Source of the DNA: JABDIP01 sp965250245
GTDB lineage: Bacteria; Pseudomonadota; Alphaproteobacteria; DSM-16000; Inquilinaceae
Assembly: GCA_965250245.1 (NCBI GenBank)
Contig: OZ252296.1
Coordinates: 4,154,001 to 4,218,000, forward strand
Direction of reading: 5' to 3'
Length of the DNA stretch: 64,000 bases
Shown: positions 17,867 through 25,570 of the stretch, piece by piece
Numbering within the stretch: position 1 is the stretch's first letter
How the letters are laid out: every line of letters begins with the position of its first letter
Made by a program: the position numbers and the translations under genes
Notes under the pieces: model-generated
Database searches by the model: none
The model's input: the letters and a program-made list of their open reading frames with translations, nothing else
What the model was told of the DNA's origin: nothing

Positions 17867-18147
17867 CCCCGCCCGATCGGCAAGCGCGGAGCGACCCCGG
17901 AGTCTTTCTAAACTCTCGGCTAATCCATGAATGCGAAAGAGGTTAAGCAATAAACATACAATGCTTGATATCTATTATTTCGGTATTGGTATCAATTAAC
18001 TTAAGAGTTTTACTGAATTTTAATTCACATTAAGCATCGTTGAGCATAACCCCCGCATGAGCCCCAGCTTGCGGGCGACGCGCCGGCCTGTCCGGGCGCG
18101 GGCGGGACAACGACGACTGGACTGCCAACGATAGAAAGCCGAATGGC
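17867..18147. other. AT-rich intergenic island upstream of the pentapeptide gene
   Basis: The stretch about 17902-18050 is clearly richer in A and T than anything around it. It includes an imperfect inverted repeat (TTGATA at 17965-17970, TATCAA at 17990-17995) and several TTAA/ATTAAC steps. No open frame of note is seen. A promoter and perhaps an operator or nucleoid-protein site for the downstream gene are likely. Confidence 0.5.
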
Positions 18148-18810
18148 ATGGATATGAACAACACCCGCGAGGTGACCCTGTTCGCCAAGGTCACCAGCGA
18201 GCCGCTCTACACCGCCGTCATCCCGATCCCGGCGCAGCGCACGCCTTCCGACATGACCCGGACGATCGTTTCCATGGCACAGGAGGCGAAGGCCAATCTG
18301 AACGGCGTGGGCTTCTCCCGATGCGATCTGTCCAACCTCGACCTGTCCGGCCTGAAGATGGCCAAGGGGTGTTTCGAGTCGACCGATCTGACCGGCGCCA
18401 AATTCGTCGGCGCCCGCCTCAACAAGGCGGAGTTCAAGGACTGCAAGCTGGCCGGCGTGGATTTCAGCGAGGCCGACCTGCGCCACGTCAACCTTGCCGG
18501 GTTGGATTTGCAGAGCGCCAATTTCCAGGGCGCCGACCTGCGCCATGCAGTGTTCGACGATGCCGATCTGCGCGGCGCCGACCTACGCGAGGCCAAGTTC
18601 GAGAACGCCAGCCTGCGCAACGCCAACCTGGAGGCCGCCGATCTTCGCAACGCCATCTTCACCTACTGCATGGCCGATGGTGTCAACTTCACCCGCGCCC
18701 AGTTCGACGGCATCGAGTTCTACATGGCCGACATGCGCGGCATCACCGGCATGACCGACGAGGTCCGCACCCACGCCCTGCGCATGCGCTGCGAATTCGG
18801 GGACGGGTAG
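18148..18810 (+). CDS. Pentapeptide-repeat protein
   Basis: 220 residues. After about 45 N-terminal residues, quasi-repeats of the A(D/N)LXX type run from about residue 50 to 200 (for example LSNLDLSGLKM, ADLRHVNLAGLDLQSANF, ADLRGADLREAKFENASLRNANLEAADL), predicting a right-handed quadrilateral beta-helix. Some members of the family mimic DNA and bind gyrase, but nothing here shows that. No signal peptide. ATG 18154 is an alternative start. It stands alone behind an AT-rich leader, which suggests separate regulation or transfer. Confidence 0.88.
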   Translation: MDMNNTREVTLFAKVTSEPLYTAVIPIPAQRTPSDMTRTIVSMAQEAKANLNGVGFSRCDLSNLDLSGLKMAKGCFESTDLTGAKFVGARLNKAEFKDCKLAGVDFSEADLRHVNLAGLDLQSANFQGADLRHAVFDDADLRGADLREAKFENASLRNANLEAADLRNAIFTYCMADGVNFTRAQFDGIEFYMADMRGITGMTDEVRTHALRMRCEFGDG

Positions 18811-18815
18811 CGGCG

Positions 18816-19382
18816 TTAGCGCGAGAGTTCGATCGCCTGTCGAACCTGCGCGCCGACAGCTTCGGCGCTGGCTGGCAACGTAAGACAGAGCCGGTTCGCA
18901 TTATCCGGCCTGAAGCCTTCTTGCGCGCCCAGGTTCTCGTAAGGAGTGAACCCCAACACGCCGTCTTCTTGCTCGACCTCAACGGTCGTGGCGCCAGCGA
19001 CGAACGCTCTCCATGATCTGACCCGGGCAACCTTCAATAGTGGCTTGAGCCTTGGCCCCCAGTTCGACGGCGACGGATGTCGGACGCCAGATTTTGACTC
19101 ATCAAGCGCGGACGTGACGGCCTCGCCAAGCTCGGCATCCGAGCAATCGGTCGACAATCGAACATAGGGGTCGGAATTGATCCAAAGCCCAGTCGTCGTT
19201 CTCGACTGAGAATGGACGAGAAAATCGTCGCCACGCCGATAGACCGCGGCAAGCTTCGCCCGACATTCCGGTTCCGCGCCAAGAAAGAACGACGCCAAGG
19301 CCGATCCCATTGCCCTGACCGCCCGGGCCAGTTCGTCGAGAATTGTCAGTCGATCGGAATCCGCTGGGTTCTTCCCACTCAT
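18816..19382 (-). CDS. Hypothetical protein, 188 residues
   Basis: ATG 19382 chosen over a TTG at 19391. Soluble, mixed alpha/beta, no signal peptide or membrane helix. Segments such as RTTTGLWINSDPYVRLSTDCSD and VEVEQEDGVLGFTPYENLGAQEGF resemble the style of small immunity-type proteins encoded near polymorphic toxins, but I cannot assign a family and it is 5.4 kb from the Rhs gene. Codon use and base composition are less GC-biased than in neighbouring core genes, which fits an accessory origin. It is convergent with the pentapeptide gene, 5 bases apart. Confidence 0.6.
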   Translation of the reverse strand: MSGKNPADSDRLTILDELARAVRAMGSALASFFLGAEPECRAKLAAVYRRGDDFLVHSQSRTTTGLWINSDPYVRLSTDCSDAELGEAVTSALDESKSGVRHPSPSNWGPRLKPLLKVARVRSWRAFVAGATTVEVEQEDGVLGFTPYENLGAQEGFRPDNANRLCLTLPASAEAVGAQVRQAIELSR

Positions 19383-19439
19383 GCTAGCCAATTGGATACT
19401 GATCGTGGCCGGAATCGACGTATTGGCAACACCCGACTG

Positions 19440-20669
19440 TCACAGCCCCATCTGCGCCCGTCCAAGCTCTGTCAAATCCTCCATCGTCGCGCGGCCCTTG
19501 AAGTCGACCTCATAATCCTCCGCGGCGAAGTCCGGCGCGCTTTCCCCGGCAAGGAACTTCTCCGCCTGCTTGCGGATATAGGCCTCGTTCTTGGCGCAGC
19601 GCGGTGAAGCGCCGATGTAGATGACGTTGGCGAATTCCTGGCCGTTATGCTCGTCGGCGACGGAGTGGATGATGTCGGGATGCCACCAGACGGTGTCGCC
19701 CGGCTCCACGGTCGGGATCGACACCAGGCCCTCCAGGATATCCCCGTGCCATTGCGGATCGGCAGAGAGCGCCCGGCCCGGTGCGGCGGCGCAGAGATTG
19801 TCCTCCGCGACGTCATCCTGCAGCGCCCGCAGCAGGAAATAGGCGATGCCGTGGGCGATCGGCACCACGCTCAGCGTGCCGTCGCCCGGCCCCTGCGTCG
19901 TCAGCCCGGTCCAGCCCTGGAAGGTGCGGAACATGGAGCACACGGCGGGCGAGGCGTACTCGCGGGTCTGGGTGCGGAAGGCCGCCTTCCACGGGTCGTA
20001 GCGCCGCCAGTCGCCCTCGAAGATCTCGCCATAGATGCGCTGAAAGGCGGGATCGACCCAGCGCTCGTAGGATCCCGAATCCATGTGCGGTGAGAGCCCC
20101 AGCGTGGTGTCGCCGGGCCGCCGGCGCCGTGTGCGGTCGGCATAGGCGTAGTCGTGGTCGGGATCGAACTCGTCGCCCATCGGGCCCGAGACGTCCCACA
20201 GCCGGTTCAGGAACCGCTTGGTCTCGGCCATGGACTCCGCCTGGCGGGCCATCACTTGCGGCTTGGACCAGTAGAGCCCGAAGATCTGCGGCGCCCCGGC
20301 CTCCAGCGTGCTGAAGAACTTGTCCAGCCCCGCCTTCTCCTTGGCCCGGGTGTAATAGTCATTGGCGTCGATATAGGCGCCCAGCTCGGCGTTCCAGTCC
20401 TCCGCCATCGACCGGGGGAACACCCCCCGGATGATCGCCGTCCCCGTCCTGCGAATGGCCTCGACGGTCCCTTGCGGCACCTCCCCCGCCCGGATCGCCG
20501 CGTAATCCAGCTCCGGAATGACCGGCCGCCCGGCCGCCGCAGTCTCCCGGATCGCCTCCACATCCCGCCGGATCTGGTCGCGCACCGAGCCAAACGCCGC
20601 CGCCACATCCTGCCGGCCGCGCAGCCTCTGCTTGGTCTCGCGGATATACCCGCCGATTACGTCATCCAT
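19440..20669 (-). CDS. DUF1479 (YbiU-like) Fe(II)/2-oxoglutarate-type dioxygenase
   Basis: 409 residues with GGGAGGA before ATG 20669. DUF1479 layout: RRTGTAIIRGVFPRSMAEDWNAEL near the N-terminus, a metal-binding HxD in LSPHMDSGSYERWVD, and the distal His in TVWWHPDIIHSV, followed by FANVIYIGASPRCAKN. These give the 2-His-1-carboxylate triad of non-haem iron oxygenases. The substrate is unknown. It stands alone between two unknown genes on the same strand. Confidence 0.85.
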   Translation of the reverse strand: MDDVIGGYIRETKQRLRGRQDVAAAFGSVRDQIRRDVEAIRETAAAGRPVIPELDYAAIRAGEVPQGTVEAIRRTGTAIIRGVFPRSMAEDWNAELGAYIDANDYYTRAKEKAGLDKFFSTLEAGAPQIFGLYWSKPQVMARQAESMAETKRFLNRLWDVSGPMGDEFDPDHDYAYADRTRRRRPGDTTLGLSPHMDSGSYERWVDPAFQRIYGEIFEGDWRRYDPWKAAFRTQTREYASPAVCSMFRTFQGWTGLTTQGPGDGTLSVVPIAHGIAYFLLRALQDDVAEDNLCAAAPGRALSADPQWHGDILEGLVSIPTVEPGDTVWWHPDIIHSVADEHNGQEFANVIYIGASPRCAKNEAYIRKQAEKFLAGESAPDFAAEDYEVDFKGRATMEDLTELGRAQMGL

Positions 20670-20790
20670 GATGGTCCTCCCGGGCGCATTCTTTCACAGG
20701 CAGTGCGCCGGCCGCTAGGCGCTGCGGGACAAACCGTTGGTCATCGTTTTGCGAGACGGCGCGGATCAACGGGATCAGACTCGTTTGTTC

Positions 20791-21465
20791 CTACGCTCCA
20801 GTCGGGGGATCGATCGGGCCTGACACCATTGCTTCCAACGTTCCGAAAGCGACCGAAAAGCGCCTCCTTAGTCCAGGCGCCCCGAGATTGTCCTGCAGTA
20901 CGGCCAATGCGGTGCCGGCATTTCCATTCACCAGGTGTGAGGCGGCGATGAAAAGATACCAATGTCGCTGCTTCATCATCCTGTCGTCGGCGTTCTCGTA
21001 TATGCCGATCAACTCGTTTGGTGTCGTGATCACGTCAAGGAACGGCACGACCCACTTCCTTGCAAACCCGCAAATCTCGTCCACGCATCCCGTCATCTGC
21101 CCAAGACCACTCGCAACCCATGGAACCTTCGCGTCCTTTGGCGCCGTAAACTCGATCGGCTGATTGACGATGATGTCTGGCACATTTGCGAGCAGCGACG
21201 CATCTCCGGCGACCAGCCTTAGGGCCGCTTCGGTCACCGGCTTCATGGCAAGGTGCATCTTCGGAAGGAGATTGAGTTCCGCGCCGTGCTGGTATGTCGG
21301 CACATAGTCTCCGGTGAACGCGATCGTCTGCTTGGCGTCTCGAATGCGGCGCACATAGTTGACCGATCTCTTGCCGCGCGTGAATCCCATCTCGGTGAAC
21401 GCATCGTCGCCGACCGCTTCCAAGGCAGCGAGCAGGTCTTCCTTGATCTCCTTCGCACGTCTCAT
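20791..21465 (-). CDS. Hypothetical protein, 224 residues
   Basis: ATG 21465 has a GAGG-type site 9 bases upstream; a GTG at 21471 is an alternative. The N-terminus (IKEDLLAALEAVGDDAFTEMGFTRGKRSVNYVRRI) and the central WYLFIAASHLVNGNAG resemble DUF4304-like stand-alone proteins, but the match is by eye and weak. No membrane segment. Its base composition is less GC-rich than the flanking LytTR gene, suggesting accessory DNA. Confidence 0.6.
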   Translation of the reverse strand: MRRAKEIKEDLLAALEAVGDDAFTEMGFTRGKRSVNYVRRIRDAKQTIAFTGDYVPTYQHGAELNLLPKMHLAMKPVTEAALRLVAGDASLLANVPDIIVNQPIEFTAPKDAKVPWVASGLGQMTGCVDEICGFARKWVVPFLDVITTPNELIGIYENADDRMMKQRHWYLFIAASHLVNGNAGTALAVLQDNLGAPGLRRRFSVAFGTLEAMVSGPIDPPTGA

Positions 21466-21493
21466 CGCCACCGCCTCATGTCTGGTGCACGAG

Positions 21494-22231
21494 TTACGGC
21501 AGGAGCCCGGCCGCCTTGACCTTGTCCAGGTTGGCGCGGCTGACCGGCAGGTCGCGGCCGTCGGTCAGGGTCAGCACCGCGCGCTGACCGTCGCGCCGCA
21601 CGGCGCGCACCGCGTCGAGCGCGACCCAGTGCGAGCGGTGGATCTGCAGCCCCTTGGTATCGCCGGCCTCGGCGACCGCGTCGGACAGGCGCATCAGCAG
21701 CAGGGCCGAGCCGGCGCTGGTGGTCACCTCCACATAATGGTCGGAGACCGACATCGAGATCAGCCGGCCGCGCCGGTCCAGCGGCAGGCGTTGCATCAGG
21801 CGCGGCGGCTCAGGTCTCGCGGTCGTATCGCCGCCGGTTTCGATCACATAGCCAGCCACGGAGATGACCATCGCGATCGCGATGATGGTGCCGGCCGTTT
21901 CCGGCTCCCACGGCGATATCCCGAACAGCAGCCAGTTGAGGGCCAGCACCTCGGCGGCGATGACCACGCCGGTGAGAGCGCCGGCCAGGGGCGGGGCGGC
22001 CCAGCGGCCCAGCCACGACAATCGCGCCAGGACCAGCGGCATGATCAGCGAGCCGGTCGCCCAGGTCAGCGCCACCAGCACCAGCCAATAGGCCAGCCGC
22101 GGCACCAGGCGCATCTCCGCATCCGTCCCGAACGGCCCGGCGATCCCCAGCACCAGCCCCACGGCGCCGACGCCGATCCAGAGCTCCTTGCGGGCCAGAT
22201 CGCGGCGCCATTCACGCATCGTGAGCTGCAT
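21494..22231 (-). CDS. LytTR-domain DNA-binding membrane regulator
   Basis: 245 residues. Four hydrophobic segments in the first 130 residues (ELWIGVGAVGLVLGIAG, AYWLVLVALTWATGSLIM, GALTGVVIAAEVLALNWLL, GTIIAIAMVISVAGYVI) precede a LytTR DNA-binding domain (about 145-240) with ISMSVSDHYVEVTTSAGSALL, IHRSHWVALDAVRAVRR and LPVSRANLDKVKAAGLL. It lacks a receiver domain, so signal input would be through the membrane part. It is divergent from a DUF2306-type gene 114 bases away, its most likely target. Confidence 0.88.
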   Translation of the reverse strand: MQLTMREWRRDLARKELWIGVGAVGLVLGIAGPFGTDAEMRLVPRLAYWLVLVALTWATGSLIMPLVLARLSWLGRWAAPPLAGALTGVVIAAEVLALNWLLFGISPWEPETAGTIIAIAMVISVAGYVIETGGDTTARPEPPRLMQRLPLDRRGRLISMSVSDHYVEVTTSAGSALLLMRLSDAVAEAGDTKGLQIHRSHWVALDAVRAVRRDGQRAVLTLTDGRDLPVSRANLDKVKAAGLLP

Positions 22232-22345
22232 GCCCTGTCCACTCCAGAATGGCAGCCGTCATTCGCGCATCGGTGCTCGCGCCCGGCGCCAAACCCGTCC
22301 AAATCCGAGCCCGAACCGCCCCATAGATCGCAAAGCCGCGTGCGC

Positions 22346-22852
22346 ATGACAATGCTAGAGCCCGTCCTGACCGCCCCCTGGCCGATCCAGATCCACATCC
22401 TGGCCGCCACCGGCGCGCTCATCCTGTCGCCGATCCAACTGTTCCGCCGCCGCGGCAACCCCTGGCACCGGGCGCTGGGAACCCTCTGGGTCGCGTCCCT
22501 GGCCACCGCCGCCGCCAGCTCGTTCCTCATCTCCGGCTTCGCGGTCCTCGGCCCCTTCGGCCCGATCCACCTGCTGTCGATCTACGTCCTGATCCTGCTC
22601 GCCCGCGCCCTCGCCGCCCTCCGCCGCGGCGACGCAGCCCTTCACGGCGCCATCATGCGCAACCTGGTCTGGTGGGGGCTCGTGCTGCCGGGCCTGCTGG
22701 CGCTCCTGCCCTCCCGTCTACTGGGCGGAATCGCATTCGGCGAGAGCGGCATCGCGGGCTATCTGGTGCTGATCGGAGTGGCGGCATTGACCTGGACAGC
22801 CGCAGCCATGCGGCGGCGACGGCAGGCGGGGAGCAGGCCGACGTCATCGTAA
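22346..22852 (+). CDS. DUF2306-type membrane protein
   Basis: 168 residues from ATG 22346. Four to five hydrophobic helices: IQIHILAATGALILSPIQLF, LGTLWVASLATAAASSFLI, IHLLSIYVLILLARALAAL, and a C-terminal pair. The pattern HxxGNPWHRALGTLW and HGAIMRNLVWWG (RRG, H-R-x-x-G, H) is typical of the DUF2306 family, sometimes described as haem-related, though that role is not shown here. It is divergent from the LytTR regulator. It ends in a basic tail. Confidence 0.78.
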   Translation: MTMLEPVLTAPWPIQIHILAATGALILSPIQLFRRRGNPWHRALGTLWVASLATAAASSFLISGFAVLGPFGPIHLLSIYVLILLARALAALRRGDAALHGAIMRNLVWWGLVLPGLLALLPSRLLGGIAFGESGIAGYLVLIGVAALTWTAAAMRRRRQAGSRPTSS

Positions 22853-22868
22853 ATCCATCGCCCCTGGA

Positions 22869-23156
22869 TCAATCGATCAGGAATTCCAGCCGCTCATCGG
22901 CTTTCGATGGAGCGATCTCCAGGATCTCCGCGCTCACCACGGCCTCCGCCACGAAGGGATCGTCGTTCACGCGGCTCTGAAGTTCCGCCAGAGAGGTGTT
23001 GTGCGCCACGATCCCGCCACCTGAATTGGGCTGGAGGCTGCCGACCAGCAGGAACACGCCGTCTTCGAGGCCCCGTTTGATCCACGCGTTGTGGCCGTCC
23101 ATGAGTGCGCCGGCCTTGCCCTTGTTCTCCGCGAATTTGAGAAGCACGACAAACAT
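22869..23156 (-). CDS. YciI-like protein
   Basis: 95 residues from ATG 23156, with GGGAGAA on the minus strand about 8 bases upstream; longer starts are not supported. A dimeric alpha/beta-barrel protein of the YciI type: MFVVLLKFAENKGKAGALMDGHNAWI, then GVFLLVGSLQPNSGGGIVAHN, and DDPFVAEAVVSAEILEIAPSKA. The conserved His in MDGHNAW and the DDPF motif are present. Function unknown; related proteins are small ligand-binding or lyase-like folds. Confidence 0.82.
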   Translation of the reverse strand: MFVVLLKFAENKGKAGALMDGHNAWIKRGLEDGVFLLVGSLQPNSGGGIVAHNTSLAELQSRVNDDPFVAEAVVSAEILEIAPSKADERLEFLID

Positions 23157-23436
23157 CGGAACCGTTCTCCCATCGAATTCGTCAGCCGATGGGTGCTCTT
23201 TGCCAAACCCCTCCTGACAGCGTCCTGTCAGCAAGATCCGGCGCACCGATTGCGCGGCAGGACTTTCCCGGCGTCCGGCCCCGATGGACCGTCGCTGCAA
23301 GGTGCTGCGGAGCCTCGCTCCATTGGCACGGCGACCGGGACGATTGTCCGCCAGGAATCCATTTCGCTAGACTTGTCGGGGTGGGATCGTCGCTTTGCAC
23401 GATCCCCAGATCAGATGTCTGTCGAGGAGGGGCCCG

Positions 23437-24626
23437 ATGACCTCGGATTTGCTGGAGAACGCCGGATGGAATGCCAGGGTGCCTCCGAACGGGTTCATCA
23501 ACCGCCCCGAAACCATCGCCAACAACGACAATCCGGACGGGCTCTCCTCGGCCGTGGCGGAGATCGAGATCGAGACCACGCCCGAGCACATGAACCTCGT
23601 GTCGGGCGATCCCGCATGCGCCACTTGGACCCGCGCCTATGACGATGCGGGCGTGTCCGCCTTGCGCGAGCACCTGCGCGAAAACAACGGGATCAAGGGG
23701 CTCGAGCTCGTCTCGCCGGATGATCCGAAACGCGCGGCCGCGCTTCTTCACCGGGATGGCTTCGTCGCCGTCCGGGACGCGCTCGATCCCGATCAGCTGC
23801 GTCGCATGCAAAGCGCCGCCAACAAGGCCGTGCTGCAGTTGATGGAGGACGATCCGGACTGTTCCGCCGGCGGCGGTGCCGGAGGGCTGCCGCACAGATA
23901 CTCCTTCGGCGGCGGCTCGGCATCACGCCACATGCTGCATGTGGACGAATGGTGCGAGTTGATCGACCTGCCCACGACGACCCCCATCCTGACGGAAATC
24001 TTCGGCTCGCCAGACTATGTGGTCGGGGGTGCCGGCGGCGACATCGCGATGCCGGGGCGATCGAATATCAGGGGCTCCACTCCGACAACATGTGGTCCGA
24101 AATCCCCGATCCGTTCGGGTCGGTGACGATGCGCGATGTTCCGGTCCCGGTGCTGACGATCAATTTCCCCATGATCGACCTGACCTTCGAGAATGGCCCC
24201 ATCCGGCAGATCCCCGGCACCCAGCGCTCGCGGGCCCCGATCCCCAACCTCGTCGACGAACCGGCCTGGATGAAGCTCTCGACCGTGTGCCCGGCACCCG
24301 CCGGCACGGCGATCCTCCGCGACATCCGCGCCTGGCACGGCGGCACGCCGAACCTGTCCCGGGACATACGCGCCATGCCCAACGTGGAATACTACGCCCC
24401 CTGGTTCCGCAGCGAAGGCATCATGCGCTGCATGCCCTACGAGCAATGGGAGAAGCTCTCCCCGCACGCCCAACGGATTTCCCGCTACGTCATGTGCGAC
24501 AAGGGCGAGGACGTCATCGGCGCCGGCTACATGAACCCGCGCCGAAAGGCGCGCGAGGCCTTCAAGCAGAAGCAGCTCGACGCGCTTGGGCCGAAAGGGG
24601 CGAGGGAGTACCTGGCGCGGCTGTAG
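23437..24626 (+). pseudogene. PhyH-type (phytanoyl-CoA dioxygenase-like) gene with a frameshift
   Basis: ATG 23437 has a strong site GAGGAGG at 23424-23430. The frame runs to a G-run at 24054-24057, after which the sensible protein continues in another frame to 24626. Adding one G there restores a continuous protein of about 396 residues (GGDIAMPG then AIEYQGLHSDNMW). The second part carries the iron-binding HxD (GLHSDNMW) and the distal His (RAWHGGTPNLSRD) of non-haem iron dioxygenases. Without the shift the product would lack the catalytic centre. Either a real one-base deletion or a sequencing error in a homopolymer. Confidence 0.75.
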
Positions 24627-24793
24627 ACGGGGCCGCGGCCAAGCAGAGAAAGGGGATTTAGCAAGTTGCCCGTATTGCAGCCATGCGGGCATGGCCGTGG
24701 AAGGGACGGACAGGCCAACAGTGGCAAAGACGCAATCCTTGGATAAGGGATTTGAAGAATTGCGACCTTAGATCCTCAATTCTGTTGGTAACA

Positions 24794-25570
24794 CTACCTA
24801 TAAAAGCCCGAAAAGTTGCCATGAATGGGGTATGCATTAATTACAGTATACTCACCAGGGTCGGCGAAGAAGTCAGTTGGACCCAATATGATCCGCAAAT
24901 ACTGTGTGTGGAATCTGGGATTTCCTAAGAATTCGCTCGTTTCTCCAATAAGGTAGGGCATCTGAACATTCACTTCAAGTCGTCTAAAGAATTTCTGCCT
25001 TGTAAATCGGGGAAGTCCTGGAATAGTAAGTGCTGGCACAATAATGTTATCGAAGAATATGTCCGAATTCTGCATGAATACATCATAGAATCGACCTTTA
25101 CGATCTCCGGCAGGGTCTCCAATCATGTCACCATGCACTTTTGAAATCTTTGTCCAGCCCCACGTTTCATCTCCGGGTTCCAACATAACAAGATCCACGC
25201 CTGGTACATAGATCGGCGCCCGAATTGCGGCTGGTGCCTGGCCGCCGGTATTCTGAGCCAGCTGTACAAATGAACTGGTTGCTTTGGATCGTGATTTCGC
25301 ACTTTGTTGATATCTCAGATGTGCAACTGGGTTCACTCTGGAGAACTGCGGTAGATTTCTTACTGTTGCTTTCCAATACGCGGTTGCAATGAGTTCTCTT
25401 GCGGCGTCCATTGCCTTCTCGGCATAGTACTTTTCCCACGCGTTGCGTCGAACTGTGGCACTAGGGCTTCGTGATCGCCACTTCGATTCGCGCGGCGACA
25501 TTTCGCCGTACTTTGAGGAACTGAATTTGGTTCCGCCTCCCTCAGATTCGTCATTCCCGACGAATTTCAG
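24794..25570 (-). other. Variable C-terminal tip of the Rhs protein (candidate toxin domain)
   Basis: The 258 residues after the DPWG end of the Rhs core. The DNA is visibly more AT-rich than the 5.6 kb encoding the shell, as expected for exchanged toxin tips. The residues are basic in the first half (SKWRSRSPSATVRRNAW) and end in a compact region (FLGNPRFHTQYLRIILGPT, GEYTVINAYPIH). The closing TVINAYP pattern recalls small BECR-type RNase toxins, but this is by eye only and unproven. Confidence 0.5.

Noticed and set aside
18816..19382. Calling this gene the immunity partner of the Rhs tip
   Set aside because: It is over 5 kb away with several genes between and no recognisable immunity family.
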